NCBI GenBank assembly: GCA_963668545.1 | Contig: OY764868.1 | Span: 558,001-622,000, forward strand | From: G963662265 sp963668545 | Lineage (GTDB): Bacteria; Spirochaetota; Spirochaetia; CADAEX01 | Reading direction: 5' to 3' | DNA: 64,000 bases | Part shown: positions 9,071-17,053 of the stretch, one piece after another | How positions within the stretch are numbered: the stretch's first letter is position 1 | Layout of the letters: each line of letters starts with the position of its first letter | Program-made: the position numbers and the translations under genes | The notes under the pieces: generated by a model | What the model was told of the DNA's origin: nothing | Seen by the model: the letters and a program-made list of their open reading frames with translations, nothing else | Database searches by the model: none

Positions 9071-9685
9071 TTATTCCCCTCTGTTTTCCAGTAATCCCAT
9101 CCACCCGCTGTATGTGAAAGACATCAGATCTTTTGCATATTCAAGAAGTTCTTCTCTGCTGATATCATGCATCAGGGATTCCCTTAAAAACTGGACCCAG
9201 AATGCGACAAGATTGTGTGCTACAAATCTGTTTATCCTTACAGGTTTTTCGCTTTTTTTCATGCTTATTTTTTCCATAGCGCTGATTGAAAGGTCTGTAT
9301 ACCATTCAGTGAAATCATCGAAATAGTTTTCAAAGGATGAACCATAGGAATTAATCAGAAGAAGCTTTAACAGATTCCTGTTGTTATCAATGAAATCCAC
9401 AACCGGCTCAAGGAATTCCAGATGAAATTCAATTGAAAATGTATCTTCATCTTCCGAATGATTTTTAAGGAATATTTTTACACTGTTTATGCTGTCAAGA
9501 AGAGGCCTTAGTATCTGCTGATAAAGTTTATCCTTGCTTTTGAAATAATTATAGATATTGCTCAGAGATACACCTGAACTTTTCGAAATAGATCTCAGTG
9601 AAGCATCTTTATAGCCCTTTTCTACAAACTCTTTTTCCGCAGCCTTGATTATTGAATTTTCAACTTCATCTTTTTTAATCTGCAA
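9071..9685 (-). CDS. TetR/AcrR family transcriptional regulator
   Basis: A 204-residue regulator starting with TTG, supported by a GAGG site five bases upstream. The N-terminal helix-turn-helix is clear (residues about 24-46, SLRSISKSSGVSLSNIYNYF), followed by an all-helical ligand domain without an obvious family match. It precedes the porin-like gene, which it may control. An inverted repeat at 9733-9748, just upstream of the start, is a possible self-operator. Confidence 0.85.
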   Translation of the reverse strand: MQIKKDEVENSIIKAAEKEFVEKGYKDASLRSISKSSGVSLSNIYNYFKSKDKLYQQILRPLLDSINSVKIFLKNHSEDEDTFSIEFHLEFLEPVVDFIDNNRNLLKLLLINSYGSSFENYFDDFTEWYTDLSISAMEKISMKKSEKPVRINRFVAHNLVAFWVQFLRESLMHDISREELLEYAKDLMSFTYSGWMGLLENRGE

Positions 9686-9732
9686 AACAACCTCTTAATA
9701 AAGAACAGTGTACTTGAATAGGTTTTGTATGT

Positions 9733-9748
9733 CAACATAGATATGTTG
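9733..9748. promoter_or_regulatory. Inverted repeat, possible operator for the TetR gene
   Basis: CAACAT-AGAT-ATGTTG, a 6-bp-arm palindrome about 48 bases upstream of the TetR start and 150 bases upstream of the divergent ATPase gene. It sits in an otherwise featureless AT-rich spacer. The operator role is inference. Confidence 0.35.
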
Positions 9749-9862
9749 TTGTGATTTATCTTTTAACCAGTATTTACGGGTTGTATCCGTAATTGAAAAC
9801 AGTATCAAATTGTCTGGGTTAAACAAGAAGGGATAAAATTATTATCAATTTAATTTTTTAAA

Positions 9863-9891
9863 TTGTCCCTTTATAAATAATTCACTATATT
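9863..9891 (+). promoter_or_regulatory. Sigma70-type promoter placing transcription start at the ATG
   Basis: TTGTCC (9863-9868), a 17-base spacer and TATATT (9886-9891). A start 7-9 bases downstream falls on or beside the ATG at 9900. There is no Shine-Dalgarno sequence, so the following gene is probably leaderless. Confidence 0.5.
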
Positions 9892-9899
9892 GAAATATC

Positions 9900-10625
9900 A
9901 TGATTGAATATATCAGGTTTAATTCAGGTTATCCGGTCGGACTTGCTTCTGTAGGAAAGAGGAAAATCAGCTTCAGGGAAAGGATTACTGTTCTTTACGG
10001 GCCGAACGGGACAGGAAAGACTACCATTCTTCAGGCTCTTGCTGACAGGACAGGCTGCGGAAACGGGGGCTGGTCTGTGGATGCACCAACTTCCTGTAAA
10101 ACTTATGCTGATGATAAAAATAAGTATTTATTATCAGGAAAAGGACCGGTAGCTTCCAGACGTGAAAAGGATTTTATAGGTTTTGATGCAGATGTAAAAT
10201 GGGACAGTAAACCTGTTTTTTACCAGAACTGCTACAGTGATTCAGAGAAGTCGTTTCTGAATCCGGATTTTTTTAATGAAAATGAACTGCTGAGGTCTTC
10301 GGGAGAAAAAAGGATAGGCCTTATAAATGAACTGATAAACTACCTTGAAGAGCGTTACCTTACTTATAAAACCGGAAGAGGCGAGGGGCCGACCCTTCTT
10401 CTGGATGAAGTTGATAATCATATAGGGTTTGCAGGTCAGGGGCTTCTGTGGAAATATATATTTCCTCTTCTTGCCAAGAAGTACCAGCTGATAATTTCAA
10501 CACACAGTGTTTTTCCTCTTCTCCTGCGTATGGATGATGTAATATCACTTGATAACAAATATCCCGAAGCCTGTCTGAGAGAACTTGGTGAGGCTATTGA
10601 TAAATACAATAAAAAACAGCACTGA
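9900..10625 (+). CDS. AAA/ABC-type ATPase of unknown role
   Basis: A 241-residue soluble P-loop ATPase of the AAA_21/SMC-ABC type. Walker A GPNGTGKTT lies at about 34-42, a signature-like SSGEKR at about 132-137, Walker B LLLDEVD at about 164-170 and a switch region STHS near 201. There is no membrane partner next to it, so a transporter role is unlikely. Similar stand-alone ATPases belong to DNA-repair or defence-like groups, but nothing here decides between them. It has no ribosome site and appears leaderless. Confidence 0.65.
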   Translation: MIEYIRFNSGYPVGLASVGKRKISFRERITVLYGPNGTGKTTILQALADRTGCGNGGWSVDAPTSCKTYADDKNKYLLSGKGPVASRREKDFIGFDADVKWDSKPVFYQNCYSDSEKSFLNPDFFNENELLRSSGEKRIGLINELINYLEERYLTYKTGRGEGPTLLLDEVDNHIGFAGQGLLWKYIFPLLAKKYQLIISTHSVFPLLLRMDDVISLDNKYPEACLRELGEAIDKYNKKQH

Positions 10626-10648
10626 AATGAATCAGAACAGCTTGTTTT

Positions 10649-11608
10649 TTAAAGGTTTATATAGGGGGTAATAAGAAGGAATCCTGAAAACATGAGCAGA
10701 ATACTTCCCAAAGCAGGGAGAACAATGTCCCTTGCTTTTTTAAGGTGCCTGTTTTTTATCCCTGTAATAAAGGACCTTAAAAGCCAGACTGCGGTTGAGT
10801 GTATGCTCAGTGTAAGTGTCATTCCTGCTGTGAAGAAAAGTGCTGCAAACAGGCTTTCAGCATAAAGACTTGCGGAGATCATGAAAACAGTAAGTATGGC
10901 AGCAACAGGACAGGGTACCATCCCTATTCCAAGTGAAATTAATAAACACTCCCTTATAGATGTATTCCTGTCTATTTTCTCAAGACTGCGGGAATGCCCT
11001 TTAATATGGGTGTCTTCTTTCCCTTCTCCGGAAGGATCATTTTTTCTGTGATGATCCCGGAAAAGGTCATATATGCTTTTAAAAGACATGATAAAAAGTA
11101 TTAAACATGCTGCAAAGGAAAAATATCTGATAAAAAGCGGTGACTGGATACTCATCTTTCCCCTGATGATAAACCATATGATATAAACCATCAGAACCGA
11201 ATTAAATACATGAAGAAACATTCCTGCAACAGATGTAAGCAGAACTTTTATGAAAGTCCTTTCAGAAGTAAGTATCCATCCAAGAATTATATTTTTGCCG
11301 TGTCCCGGTGTCATTGCATGAATAAACCCGTATATGAAAGCAAAACATGCAATATAGAAAAGAAGGTTGATATTTTTATCAGTTTTATAATCATTTATTA
11401 CTGCTGAAATCCTGCTGTTGATTTTCTTCTGTACTTCTGTCACTGCTTCAAGAAAGGTGCTGTTTGCAGCGGGAACTGATTTTGATACTGTGCTGTTTTC
11501 TGTTCCCCTGAAAAAGGGGTTGGAACTCCCTGTCTGTGAATAGCTGAGAGCTGATACGGAAAAGAACAGAATAAGTGCTGCTGAATAAATTGAAAATTTT
11601 CTTTTCAT
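10649..11608 (-). CDS. NicO/RcnA-type nickel-cobalt (or zinc) permease
   Basis: A 319-residue membrane protein. It has an N-terminal signal-like helix and then about six further helices. The first carries HAMTPGHGKNIILG (His97 and His103), and a later one carries GMVPCPVA. Both are hallmark motifs of the NicO superfamily. A cytoplasmic His/Asp-rich loop (DHHRKND then HIKGHSRS) is likely metal-binding. It overlaps the DUF1007 gene by four bases (ATGA). This pairing is known in ZevAB of Haemophilus, which takes part in zinc uptake. Ni, Co or Zn cannot be told apart from sequence. Confidence 0.8.
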   Translation of the reverse strand: MKRKFSIYSAALILFFSVSALSYSQTGSSNPFFRGTENSTVSKSVPAANSTFLEAVTEVQKKINSRISAVINDYKTDKNINLLFYIACFAFIYGFIHAMTPGHGKNIILGWILTSERTFIKVLLTSVAGMFLHVFNSVLMVYIIWFIIRGKMSIQSPLFIRYFSFAACLILFIMSFKSIYDLFRDHHRKNDPSGEGKEDTHIKGHSRSLEKIDRNTSIRECLLISLGIGMVPCPVAAILTVFMISASLYAESLFAALFFTAGMTLTLSIHSTAVWLLRSFITGIKNRHLKKARDIVLPALGSILLMFSGFLLITPYINL

Positions 11609-12249
11609 TTTTTTGCAAACTCTACAACCAGCTCATCCGGATTGACAAACCCGGAATAAACAGCGCCGTCCCTTGTGACAGACTGGAAACTGTTGTCATA
11701 ATTTATAATTTTATCACTGTTTTTACCTATTGACAGTTTTGTCCTGAAAAAATCCGGGAAGCTGTTTTCCAGGCAGTTTGCAGATTTCATGGCAATATCA
11801 CAGAAAAATGTGTCGTCATATATTGCTATGATTACCCTGTTGCCGTTATTGCTGATTGCAGATCTGTAGGGAATGAAAAAGCGGTAACACACATCATCAC
11901 CTGAAATTGAAGCACTGAATCCTGTAACATTATCAGGTCTGAATGTTCTCTTGTTTTCAGTTATGTAAGTGAAGTAATTGTAGTTGATAAGGTTTGAAAA
12001 AGCGTTTTCCTCTATATCAAGTATTTCAGTTTCTGAAAATGAACCGTTTCTGTCAATATCATAATCCATGATAATCTGCGCGGTAAACATCGGATCAAAA
12101 GTCCAGCTGATCCAGAACCCTTCAAGTCCTGTCCGGCTGAATTCACATTCAACTTCAGAATCAATAAATGTATGTGGATGTGAATAAAGTGTCAAAGTGG
12201 TGAATATGAAAAAAACTGCTGTAATGGAAATTCTGAATATATGTTTCAT
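11605..12249 (-). CDS. DUF1007 family periplasmic protein (ZevA-like)
   Basis: A 214-residue exported protein with a signal peptide (about 1-23) and then SHPHTF, the His-rich mature N-terminus typical of DUF1007. Residues 64-75 (DIDRNGSFSETE) form a textbook EF-hand calcium loop with ligands at D64, D66, N68, S70 and E75. It is translationally coupled to the NicO-type permease, so it probably hands metal to it or stabilises it in the periplasm. The family's exact biochemistry is not settled. Confidence 0.75.
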   Translation of the reverse strand: MKHIFRISITAVFFIFTTLTLYSHPHTFIDSEVECEFSRTGLEGFWISWTFDPMFTAQIIMDYDIDRNGSFSETEILDIEENAFSNLINYNYFTYITENKRTFRPDNVTGFSASISGDDVCYRFFIPYRSAISNNGNRVIIAIYDDTFFCDIAMKSANCLENSFPDFFRTKLSIGKNSDKIINYDNSFQSVTRDGAVYSGFVNPDELVVEFAKK

Positions 12250-12388
12250 CTGACTGATAACTTAACACATATAAAAAAAATATGTCTATAAACGTTTTGT
12301 TATTTATCCTGTAATTTTAAATCAATTACAGGATAAAAAATATTTTCAAAGTTCATACCGGAACAGGCAAAGAGCTCTTTTTATGGTA

Positions 12389-12477
12389 TATAATAGCGGA
12401 TAACTGAAAATATAAGGTTTGAGAACTTTAATATTAAACAGCGCTGCATCCCGGAAAGAGGCAGTGCTGTTTTTTTT
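12389..12477 (+). ncRNA. Candidate short transcript: extended -10 to strong terminator
   Basis: An extended -10 (TGGTATATAAT, ending at 12394) is followed about 40 bases later by an 11-bp GC-rich hairpin (12437-12471, AACAGCGCTGC and its near-complement). An uninterrupted T8 follows on the plus strand. No plus-strand gene lies between. A transcript of roughly 80 bases is predicted. The -35 is poor. On the minus strand the same hairpin lies just after the chemoreceptor stop and may end that gene, so the RNA call is tentative. Confidence 0.35.
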
Positions 12478-12487
12478 AATACTGAAA

Positions 12488-14566
12488 TCAGAATTCACTG
12501 AATCCGTCATCAGAGGCTACAAGTCTTTCATCAGTATCATTGCCGAATAATTCATCTGCCTCGATAATATCATTATTTCTGCTGTTTCCCTTTTCCTGCT
12601 TGATATGTGGATGTTTTTCATGCAGCAGATGAAAATGGTTTTTTGGCTTTTTCTCTTCCTTCTTTTTATCATTATTGTCAAAATCAAGTATTTTATGCCT
12701 TTCCTCAGTATTCCTGTCAACCTTGAAGAATCCAATAGTGCTGTTCATGTTTTCAGCCTGTGATGAAAGTTCTTCTGCCATTGATGCCATTTCTTCCGCA
12801 TATGAAGCATTCTGCTGTATTACGCTGTCAAGCTGCAGAATTGCATTATTTATCTGTTCAGCGCCCGAGTTCTGTTCAGCACTTGCACTTGTAATATCAT
12901 CAACAAGATCGGAAACCTTTCTGAAGTCAGGGATCAGGTTTTCAATTACATGAAGGGCTTCTTCCGCACGGGACAGGCTTGATGTGGAGATATCAGTTAT
13001 CTCTGCTGCTGCATTCTGACTGTTTTCAGCCAGTTTCCTGACTTCAGCAGCTACTACTGAAAACCCTTTTCCCGATTCTCCTGCACGGGCTGCTTCTATT
13101 GCTGCATTCAGTGCAAGCATATTTGTATTTCTTGCAATATCTTCAATAACTCCGATTCTTTCAGATATGTTTTTCATTGCTTCTGTTGTTTCTTTTACAG
13201 CAACTCCCCCTTCCTCTGCTTTCTGAACAACAGATTTTGCTATATTGTTTGATTTTGTTGAATTTTCACTGTTAAGCTGTATATTTGATGCAAGCTGTTC
13301 CATGCTGCTTGAAACTTCCTCTGTTCCGGCAGCCTGTTCGCTTGCTCCTGCAGATATCTGCTGAGAAGATTCTGATATCTGTTCACTGCCTGCAGCAACC
13401 TGTTCTGCCGAGGTTGAAATGTTTTTTATTATATCTATGAGGTTTTCAACCATGATCTGCATGGATTTATAGACCCCTTCTGTATTTCTCTCCTCAAGCT
13501 TGATTCTCAGGTCCCCTGCTGCAATTTTTTCTGCAATATCCTGTATGACAGCGGGGTCTGCTCCGCACTGCTTCATTATGCTTCTGGTAATAAGCAGTCC
13601 CAGGGAAATTGCAACAAAAACGCCTAAGATATCACCGATAATTATTGCCCTCTCCTGCTGCTTTACTACATTGTCAGCATAGAGATCAAGCTTCTCAGCT
13701 TCCTTATTCAGTATTTCCGATGCCTCTTCAAGGGTGCTGGTAACCTGCTGCATAAGGGGATCTGTTTTTGTTTTGAATATATTCAGGGCCATGTTGCTCC
13801 TTTCCACAATTCTGTTTTCCATGGCTATGATATTCTTGAAATGGTCTCCAATTTCACTGAGCAGCTTGTTTGTAGTACCTGTAAATATGTTTCTTCTGGC
13901 CGCTGCAGAACTTGAATTGTTTATATCAATAATTGACTTGTGGAGATTTTCATGCAGGGATTTAATTATATTTATTTCTTCTGCATATTCAGGCCATGTT
14001 TTTTCAAGATTTCTGCTTTCTTCTCCTGCAAGGAAAAGTCCGAGCCTGCATTTTGTATGGTCTGTTTCAGCATCTGTTCTCTTGTTTCTCATGATATCTT
14101 CAGATACGCTTAGTGCCCAGTCCTTGTGACTTGAAAAAATGGATTCAAGTTTTTCGGAAAGCCCTTCATGTTTCTGCATCCATTGAGCTGAAATTTCCTC
14201 TGCTGATGAATGAAGATCAAGATGTGCCTTCTCAATTTTTTTCAGTACTGCAGCAGCCTCTGGACAGATCTTTTTCATACGGTCCAGTCCCCCGCCATAG
14301 TACCATTTTCCGAAGCCGCACTTGTGACCATCCATTTCAGCAGTTATTTTTTCATCATTGTTTACAAATACTTCCTGAAGGCTGTTTTTCCATTCTGAAT
14401 GGGCTTTGACAGCAACTGTGAGATCATTTCTCATATCTGACATTTCTTCTGCCGTGTGCATTACCCTGTTTGAAATATTACTCATTGTTATTGCAATTAT
14501 ACCGACAGCCAGGCAGATAAAAGCTCCTGCTCCGAATCCGGAGAGGATTTTGTTCCTTAATAACAT
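12488..14566 (-). CDS. Methyl-accepting chemotaxis protein with two CZB domains
   Basis: I take the start as the ATG preceded by GGAGG with a 5-base gap, giving about 692 residues that begin directly with the first membrane helix. The sensor region contains two tandem chemoreceptor zinc-binding (CZB) motifs: HSEWKNSL with HKCGFGKWYYGG, then HKDWALSV with HTKCRLGLFLAGE. A second membrane helix, a HAMP domain and the full MCP signalling domain follow (AALNAAIEAARAGESGKGFSVVA tip region). The tail is long, charged and His-rich without the NWETF tether for CheR/CheB. CZB receptors sense zinc or HOCl. Two copies in one receptor, placed between membrane helices rather than at the C-terminus, is unusual. 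Confidence 0.85.
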   Translation of the reverse strand: MLLRNKILSGFGAGAFICLAVGIIAITMSNISNRVMHTAEEMSDMRNDLTVAVKAHSEWKNSLQEVFVNNDEKITAEMDGHKCGFGKWYYGGGLDRMKKICPEAAAVLKKIEKAHLDLHSSAEEISAQWMQKHEGLSEKLESIFSSHKDWALSVSEDIMRNKRTDAETDHTKCRLGLFLAGEESRNLEKTWPEYAEEINIIKSLHENLHKSIIDINNSSSAAARRNIFTGTTNKLLSEIGDHFKNIIAMENRIVERSNMALNIFKTKTDPLMQQVTSTLEEASEILNKEAEKLDLYADNVVKQQERAIIIGDILGVFVAISLGLLITRSIMKQCGADPAVIQDIAEKIAAGDLRIKLEERNTEGVYKSMQIMVENLIDIIKNISTSAEQVAAGSEQISESSQQISAGASEQAAGTEEVSSSMEQLASNIQLNSENSTKSNNIAKSVVQKAEEGGVAVKETTEAMKNISERIGVIEDIARNTNMLALNAAIEAARAGESGKGFSVVAAEVRKLAENSQNAAAEITDISTSSLSRAEEALHVIENLIPDFRKVSDLVDDITSASAEQNSGAEQINNAILQLDSVIQQNASYAEEMASMAEELSSQAENMNSTIGFFKVDRNTEERHKILDFDNNDKKKEEKKPKNHFHLLHEKHPHIKQEKGNSRNNDIIEADELFGNDTDERLVASDDGFSEF

Positions 14567-14730
14567 TTTTTCCTCCGACAATTTTGAAATTTGTTTTTAT
14601 TATAGAATAATTATATGATAAAAAATAAATGAATCAAGATAAAACATTTTTGTTTAATAATTACTGAAGAATTGATTTATAGTATGACTTTTTTATGATT
14701 ATTTTTGAAAGGATGAGAAGTTTGTGGAAT

Positions 14731-14762
14731 TAAAAAAAATGACAGCCTGTATCCGGCTGCCA
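14731..14762 (-). terminator. Rho-independent terminator of the small TPR-like gene
   Basis: Read on the minus strand, TGGCAGCC and GGCTGTCA (one G-U pair) enclose a 7-base loop and are followed by a run of eight T. It lies 23 bases after the stop of the small gene. Confidence 0.75.
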
Positions 14763-14784
14763 TCCAGTTTTTTATTTTCGATTA

Positions 14785-14913
14785 TTAAATTTTGCCCGGT
14801 GCGCTTATTGTTATATCTCGGGCTTTTTTAAACAGCTGTTCTGCAACCTGGTATTCACCCAGCTGCATCATTTCCATTCCTTTCTGGAAAAGTTCTGTAA
14901 CATCTCTTTCCAT
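14785..14913 (-). CDS. 42-residue TPR-like small protein
   Basis: A short gene with an AAGGAG site eight bases before its ATG and a strong terminator after it, so it looks like a genuine, separately expressed unit. The product begins MERDVTELFQKGMEMMQLGE and continues with YQVAEQLFKKARDI. That is a single helix-turn-helix matching the TPR pattern (G8, Y11, A/G20-type positions) with a short tail ending APGKI. One TPR unit cannot form a superhelix, so it probably binds a partner or is the remnant of a longer TPR protein. No function can be assigned. Confidence 0.6.
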   Translation of the reverse strand: MERDVTELFQKGMEMMQLGEYQVAEQLFKKARDITISAPGKI

Positions 14914-14977
14914 TGTAAAAGCTCCTTGTCTGGAATTCTTGAAATCAGTCAACCATTACCGTTACGGCTGAATGAAT

Positions 14978-14995
14978 CAGAAGCAATTGCTTCTG
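14978..14995. promoter_or_regulatory. Perfect 18-bp palindrome upstream of the small TPR-like gene
   Basis: CAGAAGC-AATT-GCTTCTG is fully self-complementary and is followed by TTTTAATT on the plus strand. It lies 65 bases before the small gene's start. It may be an operator or a short terminator. Confidence 0.4.
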
Positions 14996-15221
14996 TTTTA
15001 ATTATCGGAACAATCAAAAGCTGTATAAGCTTTTTTTGATTTATTTCTGGGATCCCTGTATTTGCTGATGGAAAAAAATCATTGACCCGGGTTGAATTGG
15101 GTATGATAATTTACCATGAATTGCATCATTGGAAGGGATATGAATTTATATTCTGATATGATAATTTTCTGTGTTATATAATTCTAGCTCTATGCAGAGT
15201 ATTGAAAAAGGGCAGGTGTTT

Positions 15222-16721
15222 ATGAAAAAACTGATTTTTACAGCTTTGTTTTTTATTATTGCTTCATTGAACAGCTTTTCCCAGGATGTGATTAAACCGA
15301 GGATAGCTGTATTCCCGCTTATAAATCCTTCTGAAGATCCCCAGGTTGATATAATTTCCGGTAATGTAAAAAAGACTGCTGAACTGACACTTAAGATGAT
15401 TGACATGTATGAAGTTGTTGATGCTGATGTATCAAGTTATGAAAACAGCAGCCAGTGGTTTACAGAATATGCAAGCAGGAACAGTATTGACAGCATTATA
15501 TTCGGAAAAGCTGTCATGAATGATGACGGTTCAATCCTTCTTGAAATGTCTGTTTTCAGCAGGACAGATAATGATATTACAATAACAGAAAACGAGACTG
15601 CTGAAACAGTATTTGATATATTTGATGCTTCAGACAGACTTCTTATTTCAATGATGGAAACTTTCAGCGGACTGGAGCATATCGGGTTTGGCAATCTCAG
15701 GATAAGCAACAAGGGGGAGGAAGGCAGGTACAGTGTTTTTATTGACAATGTCCTTATCGGTGAAAATGTTGAAGAGCTTCCGAAGGTACTTAACGGTGAC
15801 AGGGTTGTAAGGATAGAACAGAACAGAATGCTGGGGCTGTTTGTTGTAGCAGAGGAAAAGATATTTCTCAGGGAAAATGAACAGAAGGTTCTGGAGTTTT
15901 CAATTCCGGGTTTTACAGAAGGGGAGCTGCTTGAAATATCATCACTTGAAAACTTCATTGATAAAAACTGGGACAAAAAGTATTCAAGTAAAAAAATTGA
16001 CAAAAACTTTGAGAAGCTTTCTGAATTATTTTCTGTCACTGATTACAGTAAATCAGCCCGGATTAAAAAAACTTCAATCCTTGATAAAAAAGAGGATTGG
16101 AATGATCATAAAAAGAAATGGGGTATTGAAAAGGGGCTTTCAATCCTTGACAAGAGGCTTGGAATTGCAGGTTTTTTCGGGGCCAATATTTCTTTTCCCG
16201 ATTTCAGCTCTTCAATTGATCCTGATGCGGATTCAGGCAATGAAATAGGGCAGAAATACGGAGGCTCAGTCTCATTCAATATTTTAAAGCATCTTGCTTT
16301 ACAGGCTGAATACAATTATACGGAATACCGGGCCAAGATAGAAAGACCCCTTTATATAGATACAACAACAGTAGATCTTCAGGAGATCCCCATTATTCTG
16401 CTGCTCAGGATGCCGAACAAGGTGATGAGCGCATACGGCGGTATATCTTTCATGAAAAAGATAGGAGATGCAGTCCAGGAAAGAGAGGAAATTGCTACAG
16501 GAGATATTACTACAATCACAGAGTCCGGTGATAATATGGTTGAAACAGATGGTACTGCTTTTATAATGGGGGCCCTTTTTGAGATCCCCATGAACAGGAT
16601 TTATCTGATGATTGATTTCAGGTATTCAAGTGCTGATGATGACTGGTCAAAGGATCCGAATGAAGAGCTTTTCCCCGGATATATGAGCATGACTGCAGGT
16701 CTTGGACTTAAGTTTTTCTGA
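15222..16721 (+). CDS. Envelope protein: CsgG/TolB-like N-terminus, PEGA-like middle, barrel-like end
   Basis: I choose the ATG at 15222, which begins directly with a signal peptide (MKKLIFTALFFIIASLNSFS). The 499-residue product starts with RIAVFPLINPSEDP, the opening of the CsgG/FlgT/TolB-N-like fold common in spirochaete lipoproteins. About residues 150-215 (FGNLRISNKGEEGRYSVF, VLNGDRVVRIEQNR) resemble a PEGA carbohydrate/surface domain. The last 170 residues have alternating strands and end in LGLKFF, like an outer-membrane barrel. I do not recognise a specific orthologue. A role in surface structure is inference. Confidence 0.55.
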   Translation: MKKLIFTALFFIIASLNSFSQDVIKPRIAVFPLINPSEDPQVDIISGNVKKTAELTLKMIDMYEVVDADVSSYENSSQWFTEYASRNSIDSIIFGKAVMNDDGSILLEMSVFSRTDNDITITENETAETVFDIFDASDRLLISMMETFSGLEHIGFGNLRISNKGEEGRYSVFIDNVLIGENVEELPKVLNGDRVVRIEQNRMLGLFVVAEEKIFLRENEQKVLEFSIPGFTEGELLEISSLENFIDKNWDKKYSSKKIDKNFEKLSELFSVTDYSKSARIKKTSILDKKEDWNDHKKKWGIEKGLSILDKRLGIAGFFGANISFPDFSSSIDPDADSGNEIGQKYGGSVSFNILKHLALQAEYNYTEYRAKIERPLYIDTTTVDLQEIPIILLLRMPNKVMSAYGGISFMKKIGDAVQEREEIATGDITTITESGDNMVETDGTAFIMGALFEIPMNRIYLMIDFRYSSADDDWSKDPNEELFPGYMSMTAGLGLKFF

Positions 16722-16767
16722 TCTTCTCATCTGGATGTGAATAAGGAAACTGTAGTATCATATATAT

Positions 16768-16932
16768 ATGGAAGAGGAAAAAAACAGCCCTGATGAGGTG
16801 CGCAGAAAATATCTTTACAGGAGCCTTATAGTAAAAGGGCAGATCCGTGTCAGGGAAAAGGGATCAACGAGGCGTCTTATAGGTCCTGACTGCGCATACC
16901 ATCTCTATTCTGTCATGAAAAAGGAAAAATAA
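16768..16932 (+). CDS. 54-residue basic orphan protein
   Basis: An intact small frame beginning MEEEKNSPDEVRRKYLYRSL with a basic, amphipathic middle (GQIRVREKGSTRRL) and the end YHLYSVMKKEK. There is no Shine-Dalgarno. A -10-like TATCAT ends exactly six bases before the ATG, the arrangement of a leaderless message. No family is recognised. The balanced composition and clean start argue for a real gene, but no terminator or homologue supports it here. Confidence 0.4.
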   Translation: MEEEKNSPDEVRRKYLYRSLIVKGQIRVREKGSTRRLIGPDCAYHLYSVMKKEK

Positions 16933-17008
16933 TGCGTCTTATCTGTAGTTATCCCGGATTACAGTTTTATACCTGATATTTTATTAAGGAAGATAAACAT
17001 ATAAACAA

Positions 17009-17036
17009 CCCTGCCGGCCTGTAAAAGCTGGCAGGG
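17009..17036 (-). terminator. Terminator of the envelope operon
   Basis: A 10-bp stem CCCTGCCGGC / GCTGGCAGGG with an 8-base loop, just beyond the stop of the barrel gene. On the minus strand it is followed by TTGTTTA, a modest T-run. Confidence 0.6.
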
Positions 17037-17053
17037 CTTGAAAACCGAATTAT

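Larger units (their letters stand above)
14567..15221. other. Spacer of about 650 bases around a very small gene
   Basis: AT-rich spacer between the chemoreceptor and the PEGA-type protein. It holds the 42-residue TPR-like gene (14785-14913, minus strand), its terminator (14731-14762), an 18-bp perfect palindrome (14978-14995) and an AT hairpin at about 15014-15040 (ATCAAAAGCT with a T7 run). I saw nothing else coding. Confidence 0.6.

Noticed and set aside
15437..16039. A 200-residue open frame on the minus strand, antisense to the PEGA-type gene
   Set aside because: It is low-complexity in Ser and Leu, lies wholly inside a better-supported gene and has no ribosome site. Similar antisense frames at 30498-30935, 37663-38148, 48984-49466 and 61167-61640 were rejected for the same reason.
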